Shown here: in pieces, positions 1-7,309 of the stretch
Numbering within the stretch: the first letter of the stretch is position 1
Layout of the letters: each line of letters begins with the position of its first letter
From: Acidobacteriota bacterium
GTDB lineage: Bacteria; Acidobacteriota; Blastocatellia; Pyrinomonadales; Pyrinomonadaceae
Assembly (NCBI GenBank): GCA_016718135.1
Contig: JADKEF010000015.1
Span: 1 to 12,662 of the forward strand
Direction of reading: 5' to 3'
Length of the DNA: 12,662 nucleotides
Notes under the pieces: model-generated
Told to the model about the DNA's origin: nothing
Databases searched by the model: none
The model's input: the letters and a program-made list of their open reading frames with translations, nothing else
Translations under genes and position numbers: made by a program

Positions 1-71
1 GCGGGGTTCCGATGGACGGTGGAGATGGCTACGGGTTTGGGCAGGCCTCCTTTTAGGGACAAGTGATGAGT

Positions 72-100
72 TTGGTCAACCCTAACTATAGTAGTTATAT
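72..100 (+). promoter_or_regulatory. Possible sigma-70-type promoter for the PEGA gene
   Basis: TTGGTC at 72-77 and TTATAT at 95-100 are 17 nt apart. This is a modest match to -35/-10 boxes. A start near 107 would put the inverted repeat at 121-140 just downstream of the transcription start. Inference only; Acidobacteriota promoters are poorly defined. Confidence 0.2.
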
Positions 101-120
101 TTAGTATTGTTAACTCCCGT

Positions 121-140
121 AGGAAAAGTACACTTTTCCT
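121..140. repeat. Perfect inverted repeat, candidate operator or hairpin
   Basis: AGGAAAAGT (121-129) and ACTTTTCCT (132-140) are exact reverse complements around a 2-nt centre. The 2-nt spacer is too short for a normal RNA hairpin loop unless the inner pairs open, and no T-run follows, so a dimeric-repressor operator fits better than a terminator. It lies 105 nt before the start codon at 245. Confidence 0.7.
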
Positions 141-233
141 AGTTGTCGTCGAGCCAGGTTGCGGTGTTTCGAATCGCAATCGATTGTAATGAATTCGATA
201 ATCCTCCTGTTTGCGGTGCTTGTTAGCATAGCC

Positions 234-238
234 GGAGG
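234..238 (+). promoter_or_regulatory. Shine-Dalgarno site of the PEGA gene
   Basis: GGAGG lies 6 nt before the ATG at 245. It fixes the start there, which also gives the protein a signal peptide that the later in-frame ATG at 286 lacks. Confidence 0.75.
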
Positions 239-244
239 CAAACG

Positions 245-1467
245 ATGAAGATAATCTTAATTCTATTGACCCTCACCTTATCCTTATGCTCGGTAGCGGC
301 GCATTTCAGGGCGGCGGCGGGGAAACGACAAAATCAAAAGCCACTCCAAAGAAGAGCACTGGCAGCAGCAAAACCGTAAAGCCCAAACCATCCCCATCTA
401 AGAGCACGGGACCGAAAACCGTAAGAACTGCGAAGGTGGTTACGGTCAAACTGACGATCAATGTCAACGAACCCAAGAGCGAGATCTTCCTGACAGGCAA
501 GAATGGAAATGGTCTCGGTGCGAGCGGAACTGCGTTTACTGCTGACGACGGTTCGCCTTATACGATCGATAATCTTAGGCCGGGGTTCTACACTGTAATT
601 ATAAAGAAGGCGGGGTTTATCGACTTTCGACGGCAAATAGAGATCACCGGAAAAACACCTCCAGTGAACGTAACTCTGATACCGGCAGTTGCGTTTCTTT
701 CGATCTCCTGTCCCGGCGTGCCCGATGCGATGATCGAGATCGATGGAGTTGGGCGGTTTACCGGCTCGGTTGAGCCGGTCGTTGGCCGGGTATTTATAGT
801 GAATATCAGTCGTAGGGCCATTTGCCGACCAACGAAAAGATCAACCTTGCGGCTCATGGGTGATCACGTAATCAGGATATTTGCCCTGCAGCGTGTTCGG
901 TAAATTCATTGATTACGGAGGCCGAGGCCGCGTTTGAGCGGCAGGACTATACTCGCACAGACACCATACTGAGGGATGTCATCGGGGATCGAACCGGAAA
1001 ATGGCAGGGCAAATCTCTTGCTCGGCCTCTCAATCCACGAAAAAGGGGAAACTGGAGCCGTTGGATTCCTTCAAGCTTTGCGAGTTGGGGAAAGCATCGC
1101 AATTGACGTAAATGTATATACGGACGACAAGAGAATGCTTCAGGCGAAGTTGTCCATGGATCGCACGTACTTAAAAATAGAATTGCCAAGCAGCCCCAAT
1201 CTCAACTGCTATATTTTCAAACCAGACTTAAGGAGTATCGAACAGAAGGTGGATAAACAGAACCTACGTTTCTCCGTAATACGCGGTCACGGAGATAACG
1301 GTAGGAACAAGAAAATAGACCGTAATATTTCAGTCTACTCAAAAAACGTTTTGCTACGAGGTAAGGATACCTTCTGCAGGCAGTCGAGTACGGGACCAAT
1401 CGCTTGCGACTCGAACTCAATCAATATTTTCGATTTGGTTTACGGGTGGCAGACACAACTTCGTTAG
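245..1467 (+). CDS. Secreted PEGA-TPR protein (frame-broken)
   Basis: Reconstructed as about 405 residues from several frames. It starts at ATG 245 with a signal peptide (MKIILILLTLTLSLCSVAA), then a Lys/Ser/Thr/Pro-rich linker (about residues 25-60). Two PEGA-type beta domains follow: one around LTINVNEPKSEIFLTG...LRPGFYTVIIKKAGF and one around SISCPGVPDAMIEIDG. A TPR-like helical pair comes next (AAFERQDYTRTDTILRDVI then EPENGRANLLLGLSIHEKGE), and then a C-terminal domain of about 140 residues (from FLQALRVGESIAIDV) that I do not recognise. PEGA domains occur on surface and secreted proteins and are thought to bind or pack against cell-surface structures; a precise role cannot be given. Frame changes lie near 300-310, near 820, between about 855 and 909, and near 975. 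The gene converges on the minus-strand operon and its TAG overlaps that operon's last stop codon. Confidence 0.85.
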
Positions 1468-2386
1468 ATATCCGGAGTCCAAAACACCCGCCCGCCGCTG
1501 CTTGATTTCTTCAGCCCGAGACTTGGCAACTCGCTTTCGGGGACGCCAAGAAACGTAAAATGTGGCAGATCGGAAAGTACCGTCTGAACCAACCATGCTT
1601 TGCCAGGATCTTACGAACGTCCGGAATTCTCGTTCTCCGTCACGTCCAGGGCAAGCATGGATAAAGTTGCTGTGAACTTCCCGGTGGGGCGACCCGAGTA
1701 GATTATCGATTTTGAAAGGTCCTTCGAAAAGTACATTCCTTGCGACTCAAGCTTGAAAATCTCGGGCACCTGCTCATACGCTGAAAGACCGCGAATCCGC
1801 ACGGCATCTCCTGCCACGATTCGTCCCAAACTCAAATAATGTTCAAGGCCCGGATTGACACGGCTGGCCCAGAGTTCGACCGTGCCAGCATAGCTCGGCT
1901 GCGTCGGCACCGCGTGGCGTTATTGTCTTGCCCGGATTGCGAAGCCTCTGCTATCGCTGCTCGAAGACCTTCCATCGCCGGATTCGGCAGCGTGATACCC
2001 ACTCCACCAATCGTTTCAGTGGATGTCGAAGCCGAGGATTGGAACGCAGTCACCGCTGAATCGTTCGGAAACACCACAACCTTTGGTGAAACTGCCCCGC
2101 CACGAGCTACAAACACGGCTCCATATTCCTTCAACAAAAGCTTCGCTGCATCATCCGTCGGGTTTGTGAAGCCCTCAGGTAATTTGGCCAAGAACCCAAC
2201 CTTTTCTGCGTTCTGCTTAGTCGTCGAAGGACTCGGTTGATCAGGTGACGATGACACCGTGGTCCACTTGTTTTTCACCGCCAGATCCAGTCGAGTTCCC
2301 GGAACCGCAGCAAAGGTTTAGGCAAAGCAATGCCATAAAGCCGACCCATACAGGATTCGTATTTCGATGATCTGTCTTATCTCCAC
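1464..2386 (-). CDS. Secreted M15-like (VanY-type) peptidase, copy 1 (frame-broken)
   Basis: The start is GTG 2386, 7 nt after AAGGAG; a hydrophobic segment follows (NPVWVGFMALLCLNLCC), so the product is exported and possibly a lipoprotein. The mature part runs AKLLLKEYGAVFVA, then GTVELWASRVNPGLEHY, then FSKDLSKSIIYS. An M15-like core follows: a Ser-Gln-Gln segment, SMLALDV, KHGWF, and SDLPHFTFLG, ending FWTPDI. In M15 D,D-carboxypeptidases, zinc is held by His and Asp of an [SE]-x-H...LAxD motif and by a later His before a FxxxG turn. Here the Asp (ALD) and the late His (PHF) are visible, but the first His reads as Gln in the best frame. It is a paralogue of the protein at 3463-4305 and is paired with the SH3b protein at 2402-3458. 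At least four frame changes. Family assignment is by motif only; M15 membership is inference. Confidence 0.75.
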
Positions 2387-2393
2387 TGTCACT

Positions 2394-2399
2394 CTCCTT
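2394..2399 (-). promoter_or_regulatory. Shine-Dalgarno site deciding the 2386 start
   Basis: AAGGAG on the minus strand, 7 nt before GTG 2386 and only 2 nt after the previous gene's TAG (2402-2404). It supports a start upstream of the hydrophobic segment. Confidence 0.6.
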
Positions 2400-2401
2400 A
2401 T

Positions 2402-3458
2402 CTAAGATACGCGGAAAATGCCCAGCCAACCTGTCCGCTCCGATGTTCTAACTTGGGCAAAAGGAGCATTTCGACCATTGAAATACTCAGTGTTCGAGGA
2501 GGTATCCGAGAATTTCGACCGCTCACCACTTCGTAAGTTTCTAATCTTCGCATAGGACTGACTCGGTCCAGCACGCAGTATCAAACTTGAAGTCGTGCTA
2601 TATGGCGATACGTCCCCCGCTCACGGATGTTGGCGGAGCTACATTCGCAGCCGGCGTAAAAGATCCGGTCCCTGAACACGGGGCGGGGCGGTTGCGGTCG
2701 TCGGGCCTCTTTGGTTTTGGTGCCATGGTCCACGCTTTAAGATCATCACCGTTGGCCTTCTTTGACGAGTCTCTCACCTGAAACGCCCAGAATTTGTGTT
2801 TTCCTTCGTTGAAGTACCCGTGGCAGGTGAACGCATACTTTCCGATGGCCATCTGAGTCGGTATGCGAATACGCTTCATATCGTTTTTCCATCGATCGGG
2901 GCTACCTGAAAGTCGAGTGTTTTCATGGTGCCGTCGTCTTTGAGCGTGTCGAGCTGGACCAGACGAATATCATTCACCGGAAAATCCCTTACCATCTGCG
3001 TACAAGATTAGGTTCGTTGAGCGATCAAATACGGCAGCGAACCATCCTTTGTCAACGCCGTTCTCGCCTCGATCGCATTGGTAAAATCCTGTCGCTTGAT
3101 CTCATCGACCTTATCTTTGTTGTCAGATTGTACGAACATCCCCAAATGCGAAGGCAACGTCCGCCGTTGCCTCCAAACGGTGATCCGACAAGAATGAATG
3201 CGATCGCTCCGAAACCCGATGAGAATGGCGACGCCCAACCCTACAAGCAATAAGGGCTAACGCTCGATCTGCGGTACCTCAACGTGCCGGTGGGACGGCG
3301 TGAAGCCGCCAGGCGAAACCACCTTGCCCGATATTGACGACTTCGGTTTTCCGTTGAATTCCGACGCGTAGAAACCCGCTTGATTTGTCATCGACCGGCA
3401 CAACCGATACAAAGACGCTTTCGGCTTCATTCACCGTATTGCATTGCGTACAGACCAT
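2402..3458 (-). CDS. Zinc-ribbon / single-TM / SH3b protein (frame-broken)
   Basis: The start is ATG 3458, 7 nt after GGAG that overlaps the previous gene's end. It opens with a zinc ribbon (MVCTQCN...CIGC), then a Gly/Pro-rich linker. One membrane helix follows (LLVGLGVAILIGF then GAIAFILVGSPFGG). The outer region includes DKVDEIKRQDFTNAIEART, then LILYADGK, then FPVNDIRLVQLDTLKDDG. The C-terminus is a bacterial SH3 domain (LILRAGPSQSYAKIRNLRSG...SERTGWLGIFRVS). The topology is probably a cytoplasmic zinc ribbon with a periplasmic SH3b. SH3b domains often bind murein or peptides. It sits 4 nt after one M15-like gene and 15 nt before the other. Breaks include an in-frame TAG just before the membrane helix (near 3255) and shifts near 3215, 3008, 2880 and 2590. 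Confidence 0.8.
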
Positions 3459-3462
3459 AGTT

Positions 3463-4305
3463 TTACTCCATATTCGGAATCCAAAATTCTTGTCCGCTAA
3501 TCACCTCGCGTTTGAGTCCGAGCGATTGTAACTCGTCACGAGTGCGACCTAGATAAGTAAAATGCGGCAGATCGCTCTTAACGGTTTGAAACCAGCCGTG
3601 GTCGCCGCTGATCTTTCGCACTTTCGTGCATTGCCATACTGCTCGATGTCGAGAGCGAGCATGAAATTGTGCTCGACGCTCCTGGAGCCGCGACCGAATA
3701 TAAGATCGATTTAGAAAGATCCTTACAAAACCAAATTTTCGTTCTTCCCAGCCAAAGACCGTAGCGATCTGCTCACGCATTGGCATCTGCCGCGCACGGT
3801 CAGCATCTGCCTTGGTTATTCGTCCTCGTGCCGACCAGTGAAGCAGTGCCGGATGAAATCTTGACTCCCACAAGGCAACTGTTTTTGCATAGTCTCGCGT
3901 CGACGCAGTAGAACCACCTCGGACGGAGATCGCAACGCCTTCTTTCGCAGCGGCTGCGCGCGCAGCTAGAAAGGCGACCAAGGCAACTTCCTGTAGAGTA
4001 ACCGTAACGCCACCCACTTGTTGATACCTCGGGTTTGCTATCGCTTGAAATGCCTGAACGTCTGCTTCCCTTTCAAGAATGCATTTGTATGGCAAAACAA
4101 CTTTTTGCGACGCTACAAAAATTGCACCATACTCGGTCAACAGGCGTTTGGTGAGCGGATCGTCGATCGGACAGACATCGACAAGAGTTCGCGGTTGCAG
4201 CCGAGCACCTGCCACGGTCGAAAAAACCGAAGTATTGACGGTCTGGGCCGAGACGCTCCCGAAGGAGACGAATCCGACGAATAGGGAAATGAAGATCTTT
4301 CTCAT
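3463..4305 (-). CDS. Secreted M15-like (VanY-type) peptidase, copy 2 (frame-broken)
   Basis: Starts at ATG 4305, 4 nt after the stop of the upstream gene, and begins with a clear signal peptide (MRKIFISLFVGFVSFGSVSA). The next segments are LTKRLLTEYGAIFVAS, then VALVAFLAARAAAAKEGVAI, then RDYAKTVALWESRFHPALLHW. After a frame change comes KDLSKSILYSVAAPGA, and after another EHNFMLALDIEQYG, then HGWFQTVKSDLPHFTYLG, ending FWIPNME. The Glu-His...Leu-Asp pair, His-Gly-Trp-Phe and Pro-His-Phe...Gly resemble the metal-binding core of M15 D-Ala-D-Ala carboxypeptidases, so it may trim peptidoglycan stem peptides in the periplasm. The zinc-ligand His is readable in this copy, unlike the paralogue at 1464-2386. 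A further GTG start at 4335 is possible, but it would overlap the upstream gene and place residues before the signal peptide. Confidence 0.78.
   Translation of the reverse strand: MRKIFISLFVGFVSFGSVSAQTVNTSVFSTVAGARLQPRTLVDVCPIDDPLTKRLLTEYGAIFVASQKVVLPYKCILEREADVQAFQAIANPRYQQVGGVTVTLQEVALVAFLAARAAAAKEGVAISVRGGSTASTRDYAKTVALWESRFHPALLHWSARGRITKADADRARQMPMREQIATVFGWEERKFGFVRIFLNRSYIRSRLQERRAQFHARSRHRAVWQCTKVRKISGDHGWFQTVKSDLPHFTYLGRTRDELQSLGLKREVISGQEFWIPNME
3466..3469 (-). promoter_or_regulatory. Shine-Dalgarno site of the 3458 start
   Basis: GGAG lies directly before the TAA of the M15-like gene and 7 nt before ATG 3458, an arrangement typical of translational coupling in an operon. Confidence 0.55.
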
Positions 4306-4309
4306 AATG

Positions 4310-5104
4310 CTAATCAAGGGAAATATTCCTTGCACTCATCCAACCCTCCATCTCGGCCTGGCCCGGGACGCGGTCGCGATCGTTTCCGCAGCCCAATCCT
4401 CTTCGCGGTCACATCCGTTCTGTAGGACTTGAACTTTGTACCACAAAGCATATCCATCCGGAGGTGTCATAACCCACAGCATCGAGTACTTTAATCCGTG
4501 CGTCATAGTAATGAACCCCGAGATCTAGCAGTTTTCGTGCCCGGAGCTTCGAATATGCGCGTTCGTATTGAGCTTGCCGGTCTTACCCACATCTGGGTGT
4601 TTGGGCGCAGAGCTATTAGTGTTACTGTAATTCGCTGCCGGTTTCGTATCGCCCGACATCGAGTAGATTACGGCGCCGCCAATAAGAACTGCAACAACAA
4701 GAAAGCCGATCAGAATGAGCTGATTCTGATTATTGGCCTGCCGGCTGATACCGCCCGGCGGCGAGACATTCGGCGGTTGAAATACGACGGTGTTATTGGG
4801 CGGCGGAGTTCCGCTAGGCGTAAACCGAGGCGGCGAAACAGGAAAGGGGCTGAAGTCGAAAGCAATGCCGGGCGATGATGCGATCGTTCCGCCGCATTTC
4901 TTGCAAAATCGAGAGCTTGCTGGGTTAGCTACTCCGCACGCGAAGCATGCAGCCATTACCTCGCCAGCGTCAGGCTTTGGCGGCATCACCACAACGATTC
5001 ACCACAGTCTCCTGTTCACTGCTTTCGTCTATTAGCGGATTGCCATCATTCAAGCAGAAGACGTAATCGTCGGAATAGACATTTTTGCATTGTGGGCAGA
5101 TCAT
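4310..5104 (-). CDS. Double-zinc-ribbon / single-TM / SH3b protein (frame-broken)
   Basis: About 265 residues. It starts at ATG 5104 with a first zinc ribbon (MICPQCKNVYSDDYVFCLND). After a frame change near 5000 comes a second ribbon (CFACGVANPASSRFCKKCGG). A Pro-rich linker follows, then one membrane helix (LILIGFLVVAVLIGGAVIYS) and a Ser/Asn/Lys-rich spacer. The C-terminus is SH3b-like (KLNTNAHIRSSGHEN, then LGVHYYDARIKVLDAVGY, YKVQVLQNGC, ending EGWMSARNISLD). The inferred topology is zinc ribbons in the cytoplasm and SH3b outside. Its TAG (4310-4312) is 4 nt before the M15-like gene's ATG, suggesting joint expression. The N-terminal half is paralogous to the gene at 5157-5920. Further breaks lie near 4515, 4430 and 4400. 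Confidence 0.82.
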
Positions 5105-5156
5105 AAGCTCTTATCAATTACCGTCCCTTGTCAGGGAGAAACTCGATCTTTTGCGG

Positions 5157-5920
5157 CTATTGAGATCCTCCAGTGCCCGTCAGACTACCGTCCTCATAGA
5201 TGTAGCCCTCGTACGAGCCCGTAAGCGGGCCATTGCGCTGGTTGCCGTTGAGAAAAAACTTGCCGTCATTTTCGATAGAACCCGACAGAGCATCCCAACT
5301 GCCGGGCGTGTCTGCCCTGCCCCTTAAATTATTGCCATTCTTTGTGAGAGACATTGTCATGTGCATCGGATTTTTGCTGACCCCTCCGGAATATGTCCTG
5401 TTGCTCAAAATCTTGGTAACTTCGGCTCGCTTTGCTTTGCTTCAGACGATGTTGAGCCGTTCGAGTTCTTTGTGTTGGATGTTGACCCGCCGCCGTTCGG
5501 CGGCGATGAAATAAGGAATACAAGTACGAGGACGAATACGGCGACGGCGGCAAGACCGCCGATCAGCAGATTTCGATTCGCGGTTGATGAACCTGTCGCG
5601 GAGGACGCCTGCCCTGAAATTGGAGGTGTGAATGTCACAGTCGCTGCCGGTTGTTGCCCAAAATGCGGAAACGGCTCCGGGTTAACATTAGCGACAGGCT
5701 TTCCGCACTTCTTGCAAAACTTCGAGCTTGCCTTATTCGGGTTGCCGCAAGATCGGCATGGCTGAACAACTTCGTCCGATTCGACCGGAATCGTAAATCG
5801 GAATTTCTACTTCACGACAGTTTCAACCTCGGAACCATCGACAATGAGCGCATTACCATCCGTCAGACAGTATATGTACTCGTCATCGCAGGACGCGCGG
5901 CATTGCGGGCAGGTTCTCAT
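5157..5920 (-). CDS. Double-zinc-ribbon / single-TM protein with beta-rich C-terminal domain (broken)
   Basis: Starts at ATG 5920 with zinc ribbon MRTCPQCRASCDDEYIYCLT, and after an in-frame TAG (near 5808) continues into a second ribbon (CRSCGNPNKASSKFCKKCGK). A Pro/Gln-rich linker leads to one membrane helix (LLIGGLAAVAVFVLVLVFLI) and an Asn/Ser/Gly spacer. After a frame change near 5405 comes a repetitive beta domain: RTYSGGVSKNPMHMTMSLTK, then LSGSIENDGKFFLNGN, then LTGSYEGYIYEDGSLTGTGG. That pattern (Tyr-Ser-Gly, Met-x-Met/Leu, Leu-x-Gly, Asp-Gly-x-Phe) suggests an antiparallel beta barrel or sandwich outside the membrane; I know no function. The start overlaps the upstream gene's stop (ATGA). 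The neighbour at 4310-5104 shares the zinc-ribbon plan but has an SH3b in the outer position. Confidence 0.8.
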
Positions 5921-6577
5921 GTTAGATCCACATAATTCGACGGATTAGGCTTCACATTAGAGGCAAGGCTTGCTGCCCATTCGCCAATTACAGGCAGCTA
6001 AAGCTGTCCTGAATCAGCCTTTTGATGAAGATCAGGGGAGTATTAAATGTCCCTAATCCCAAGAGCAAAAAGAACGATGGAGTCCCTTGCGAACCGTCAA
6101 CTTGTGGACCTCGCAGATATAGGACCCCAAGTATTATCAAGGAACCGGCCACGAAGGTGCCAGCCTCGAGAAGCGCTTGATATGCGTGAAAGCACAAATG
6201 AAATGTGTTTGTGCGGTTTTACCTTCAATAAAGCAAACTGCATAAGAAATGGTGATGCAAGGACGATAAGCAACCCCAGCACATAGCCAAATTCTCCAAG
6301 GACGGCCGCCGCGATAATCAAAAGGACGTATCCTAATGCGGGAAGAATGATCGGGGCAAGGTAACAGAGCATCGCCGCCTTTTTGCCCTTGAGCGGCCCG
6401 AGCGTTCTTTCAAGCCAATTGCCGGCTTGAAAAGTGCTCTCCGAATTAAATTCGTACCAATTGGATACTTGAGGCCGCACCTCGACATTGTTTACCGGTA
6501 CCGGAGTTGCCCTGTAAGGACTGCCGCTGGAAGGTGAGGTCGTGTTTCGATTTGGAACTCCCAACCGTAAGTGACAT
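5917..6577 (-). CDS. Multi-pass membrane protein, Tic20/DUF4870-like (frame-broken)
   Basis: A Ser/Pro-rich N-terminal tail (PNRNTTSPSSGSPYRATPVP) precedes ERTLGPLKGKKAAMLCYLAP. The helices are: ILPALGYVLLIIAAAVLG; YVLGLLIVLASPFLMQFALL; then, after a frame change, FHAYQALLEAGTFVAGSLII and SFFLLLGLGTFNTPLIFI. The end is LPVIGEWAASLASNVKPN then PSNYVDLT. The 'FHAYQA' turn between helices and the 'PVIGEWA' ending resemble the Tic20-like/DUF4870 membrane proteins; this is a motif-based guess. Its TGA (5917-5919) overlaps the next ATG as ATGA, so the two are probably translationally coupled. The N-terminus is unsure: ATG 6577 after GAGAGG needs a frame change to reach the tail, while TTG 6564 is directly in frame. 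Confidence 0.68.
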
Positions 6578-6615
6578 TACCTCTCAGCCCTGTGAGATCA
6601 ATAAGAAATGGAGAA

Positions 6616-7277
6616 TTATGAACAGCCCCCATCCAAGCTGGCCTTCAAAAACTGGCCGGCAGCTCGCCAAATGACGCCCAACCACCAAACAAAGGTCCAA
6701 ACGGCAGCATAAATACCAAATGCAAGAACCGCCAAACCGACGACCCCGCGTCAACCGAACTGAGCCGGAACGCGGAGCATTTCCCCAGGACGATTAGTCC
6801 AGCAAAAATATCAAACCGCCACCGATAAATCCGATCCCTTTTAACACTTTGCCCAGCGTATCGATGAAACGTTATAGTAGCATTTGATAACGACTCTTGG
6901 CCGCAATAATCAATGTGTCCGAAATTGGCGTACCGTCGCGGCTAACAGGTCCGGCGGAAACACCCGCCCCGACCAGTTACGGGCGACGGTTCCCTACTGA
7001 AAATTGTGAGCATGCAGGACAAAAACGGAAAGCAACGGAGACAGTTTTACCGCAGTTCGGACAGATTGTTGCGGAGGCGTTTTCTAATCTCTCGGACGAA
7101 GGCGAAATATGCGGAGAAGGCGGCGGAGCAACGGCTGGCTCCGGCGCGGGTGGCTCCACAACGGCTTCTTTAAAATTTGTCGAAGGCGCGTCAATCGGGT
7201 GCGCGCCCGCATTCGTTGCAGAATATGGCATCTGCATCCATCTCTGCCTGGCAACCTGAGCATTTTCTTGTGGTCAT
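6616..7277 (-). CDS. Double-zinc-ribbon membrane protein (frame-broken)
   Basis: Starts at ATG 7277, 6 nt after GAGGAG. The first zinc ribbon is MTTRKCSGCQAEMDADAIFC, closed by NECG. A frame change leads into a Pro/Ala/Glu-rich linker (EAVVEPPAPEPAVAPPPSPH), then a second ribbon (CPNCGKTVSVAFRFCPACSQ). After further breaks come two hydrophobic segments: LGKVLKGIGFIGGGLIFLL and LAVLAFGIYAAVWTFVWWLG, ending AGQFLKASLDGGCS. The zinc ribbons probably face the cytoplasm; unlike its relatives at 2402-5920 it shows no periplasmic domain, so it is short (about 220 residues). It begins 32 nt after the VWA gene and precedes the Tic20-like gene. Between about 6860 and 6980 the reading is poor, with at least two stops. 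Confidence 0.72.
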
Positions 7278-7283
7278 TAGGTG

Positions 7284-7289
7284 CTCCTC
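7284..7289 (-). promoter_or_regulatory. Shine-Dalgarno site of the 7277 start
   Basis: GAGGAG is 6 nt before ATG 7277. It picks this start over later ones and brings in the first zinc ribbon, which would otherwise be missed. Confidence 0.65.
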
Positions 7290-7309
7290 GTATCAACGTC
7301 GACGCTGAA

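Larger units (their letters stand above)
1..244. other. Leader and intergenic region before the PEGA gene
   Basis: No convincing gene is seen here. One plus-strand frame is open from the window edge to a TAG at 54-56 (ending GYGFGQASF) and could be the tail of an upstream gene, but another frame is equally open to 66, so I do not call it. The rest is AT-richer than the genes around it and holds the inverted repeat at 121-140, a 10-bp palindrome CAATCGATTG at 177-186, and the Shine-Dalgarno site of the gene at 245. Confidence 0.5.

Noticed and set aside
1839..2240. 133-codon plus-strand open frame
   Set aside because: It is the reverse shadow of the M15-like gene at 1464-2386, whose protein matches its paralogue; the plus-strand product has no domain features and no ribosome site.
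3017..5035. Several plus-strand frames of 78-126 codons
   Set aside because: All lie opposite zinc-ribbon or M15-like genes, are rich in Arg and Ser as expected of antisense frames, and lack Shine-Dalgarno sites.
5485..5505. GC-rich inverted repeat CCGCCGTTCGGCGG, also at about 8281-8294, as a terminator or repeat pair
   Set aside because: Both copies lie inside genes and encode Pro-Pro-Asn-Gly-Gly; there is no T-run, so they are explained by codon usage.
5361..5765. 134-codon plus-strand open frame
   Set aside because: Antisense to the membrane helix and second zinc ribbon of the gene at 5157-5920.
2402..5920. In-frame TAG codons bridging coding sequence (near 3255, 5808 and 5999), suggesting TAG recoding
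   Set aside because: TAG is also used as the true stop of several genes here (1467, 2402, 4310, 5157, 9834), and indels are common enough to create chance in-frame stops. An in-frame TAG near 10561 turned out to be followed by coding sequence in a different frame.
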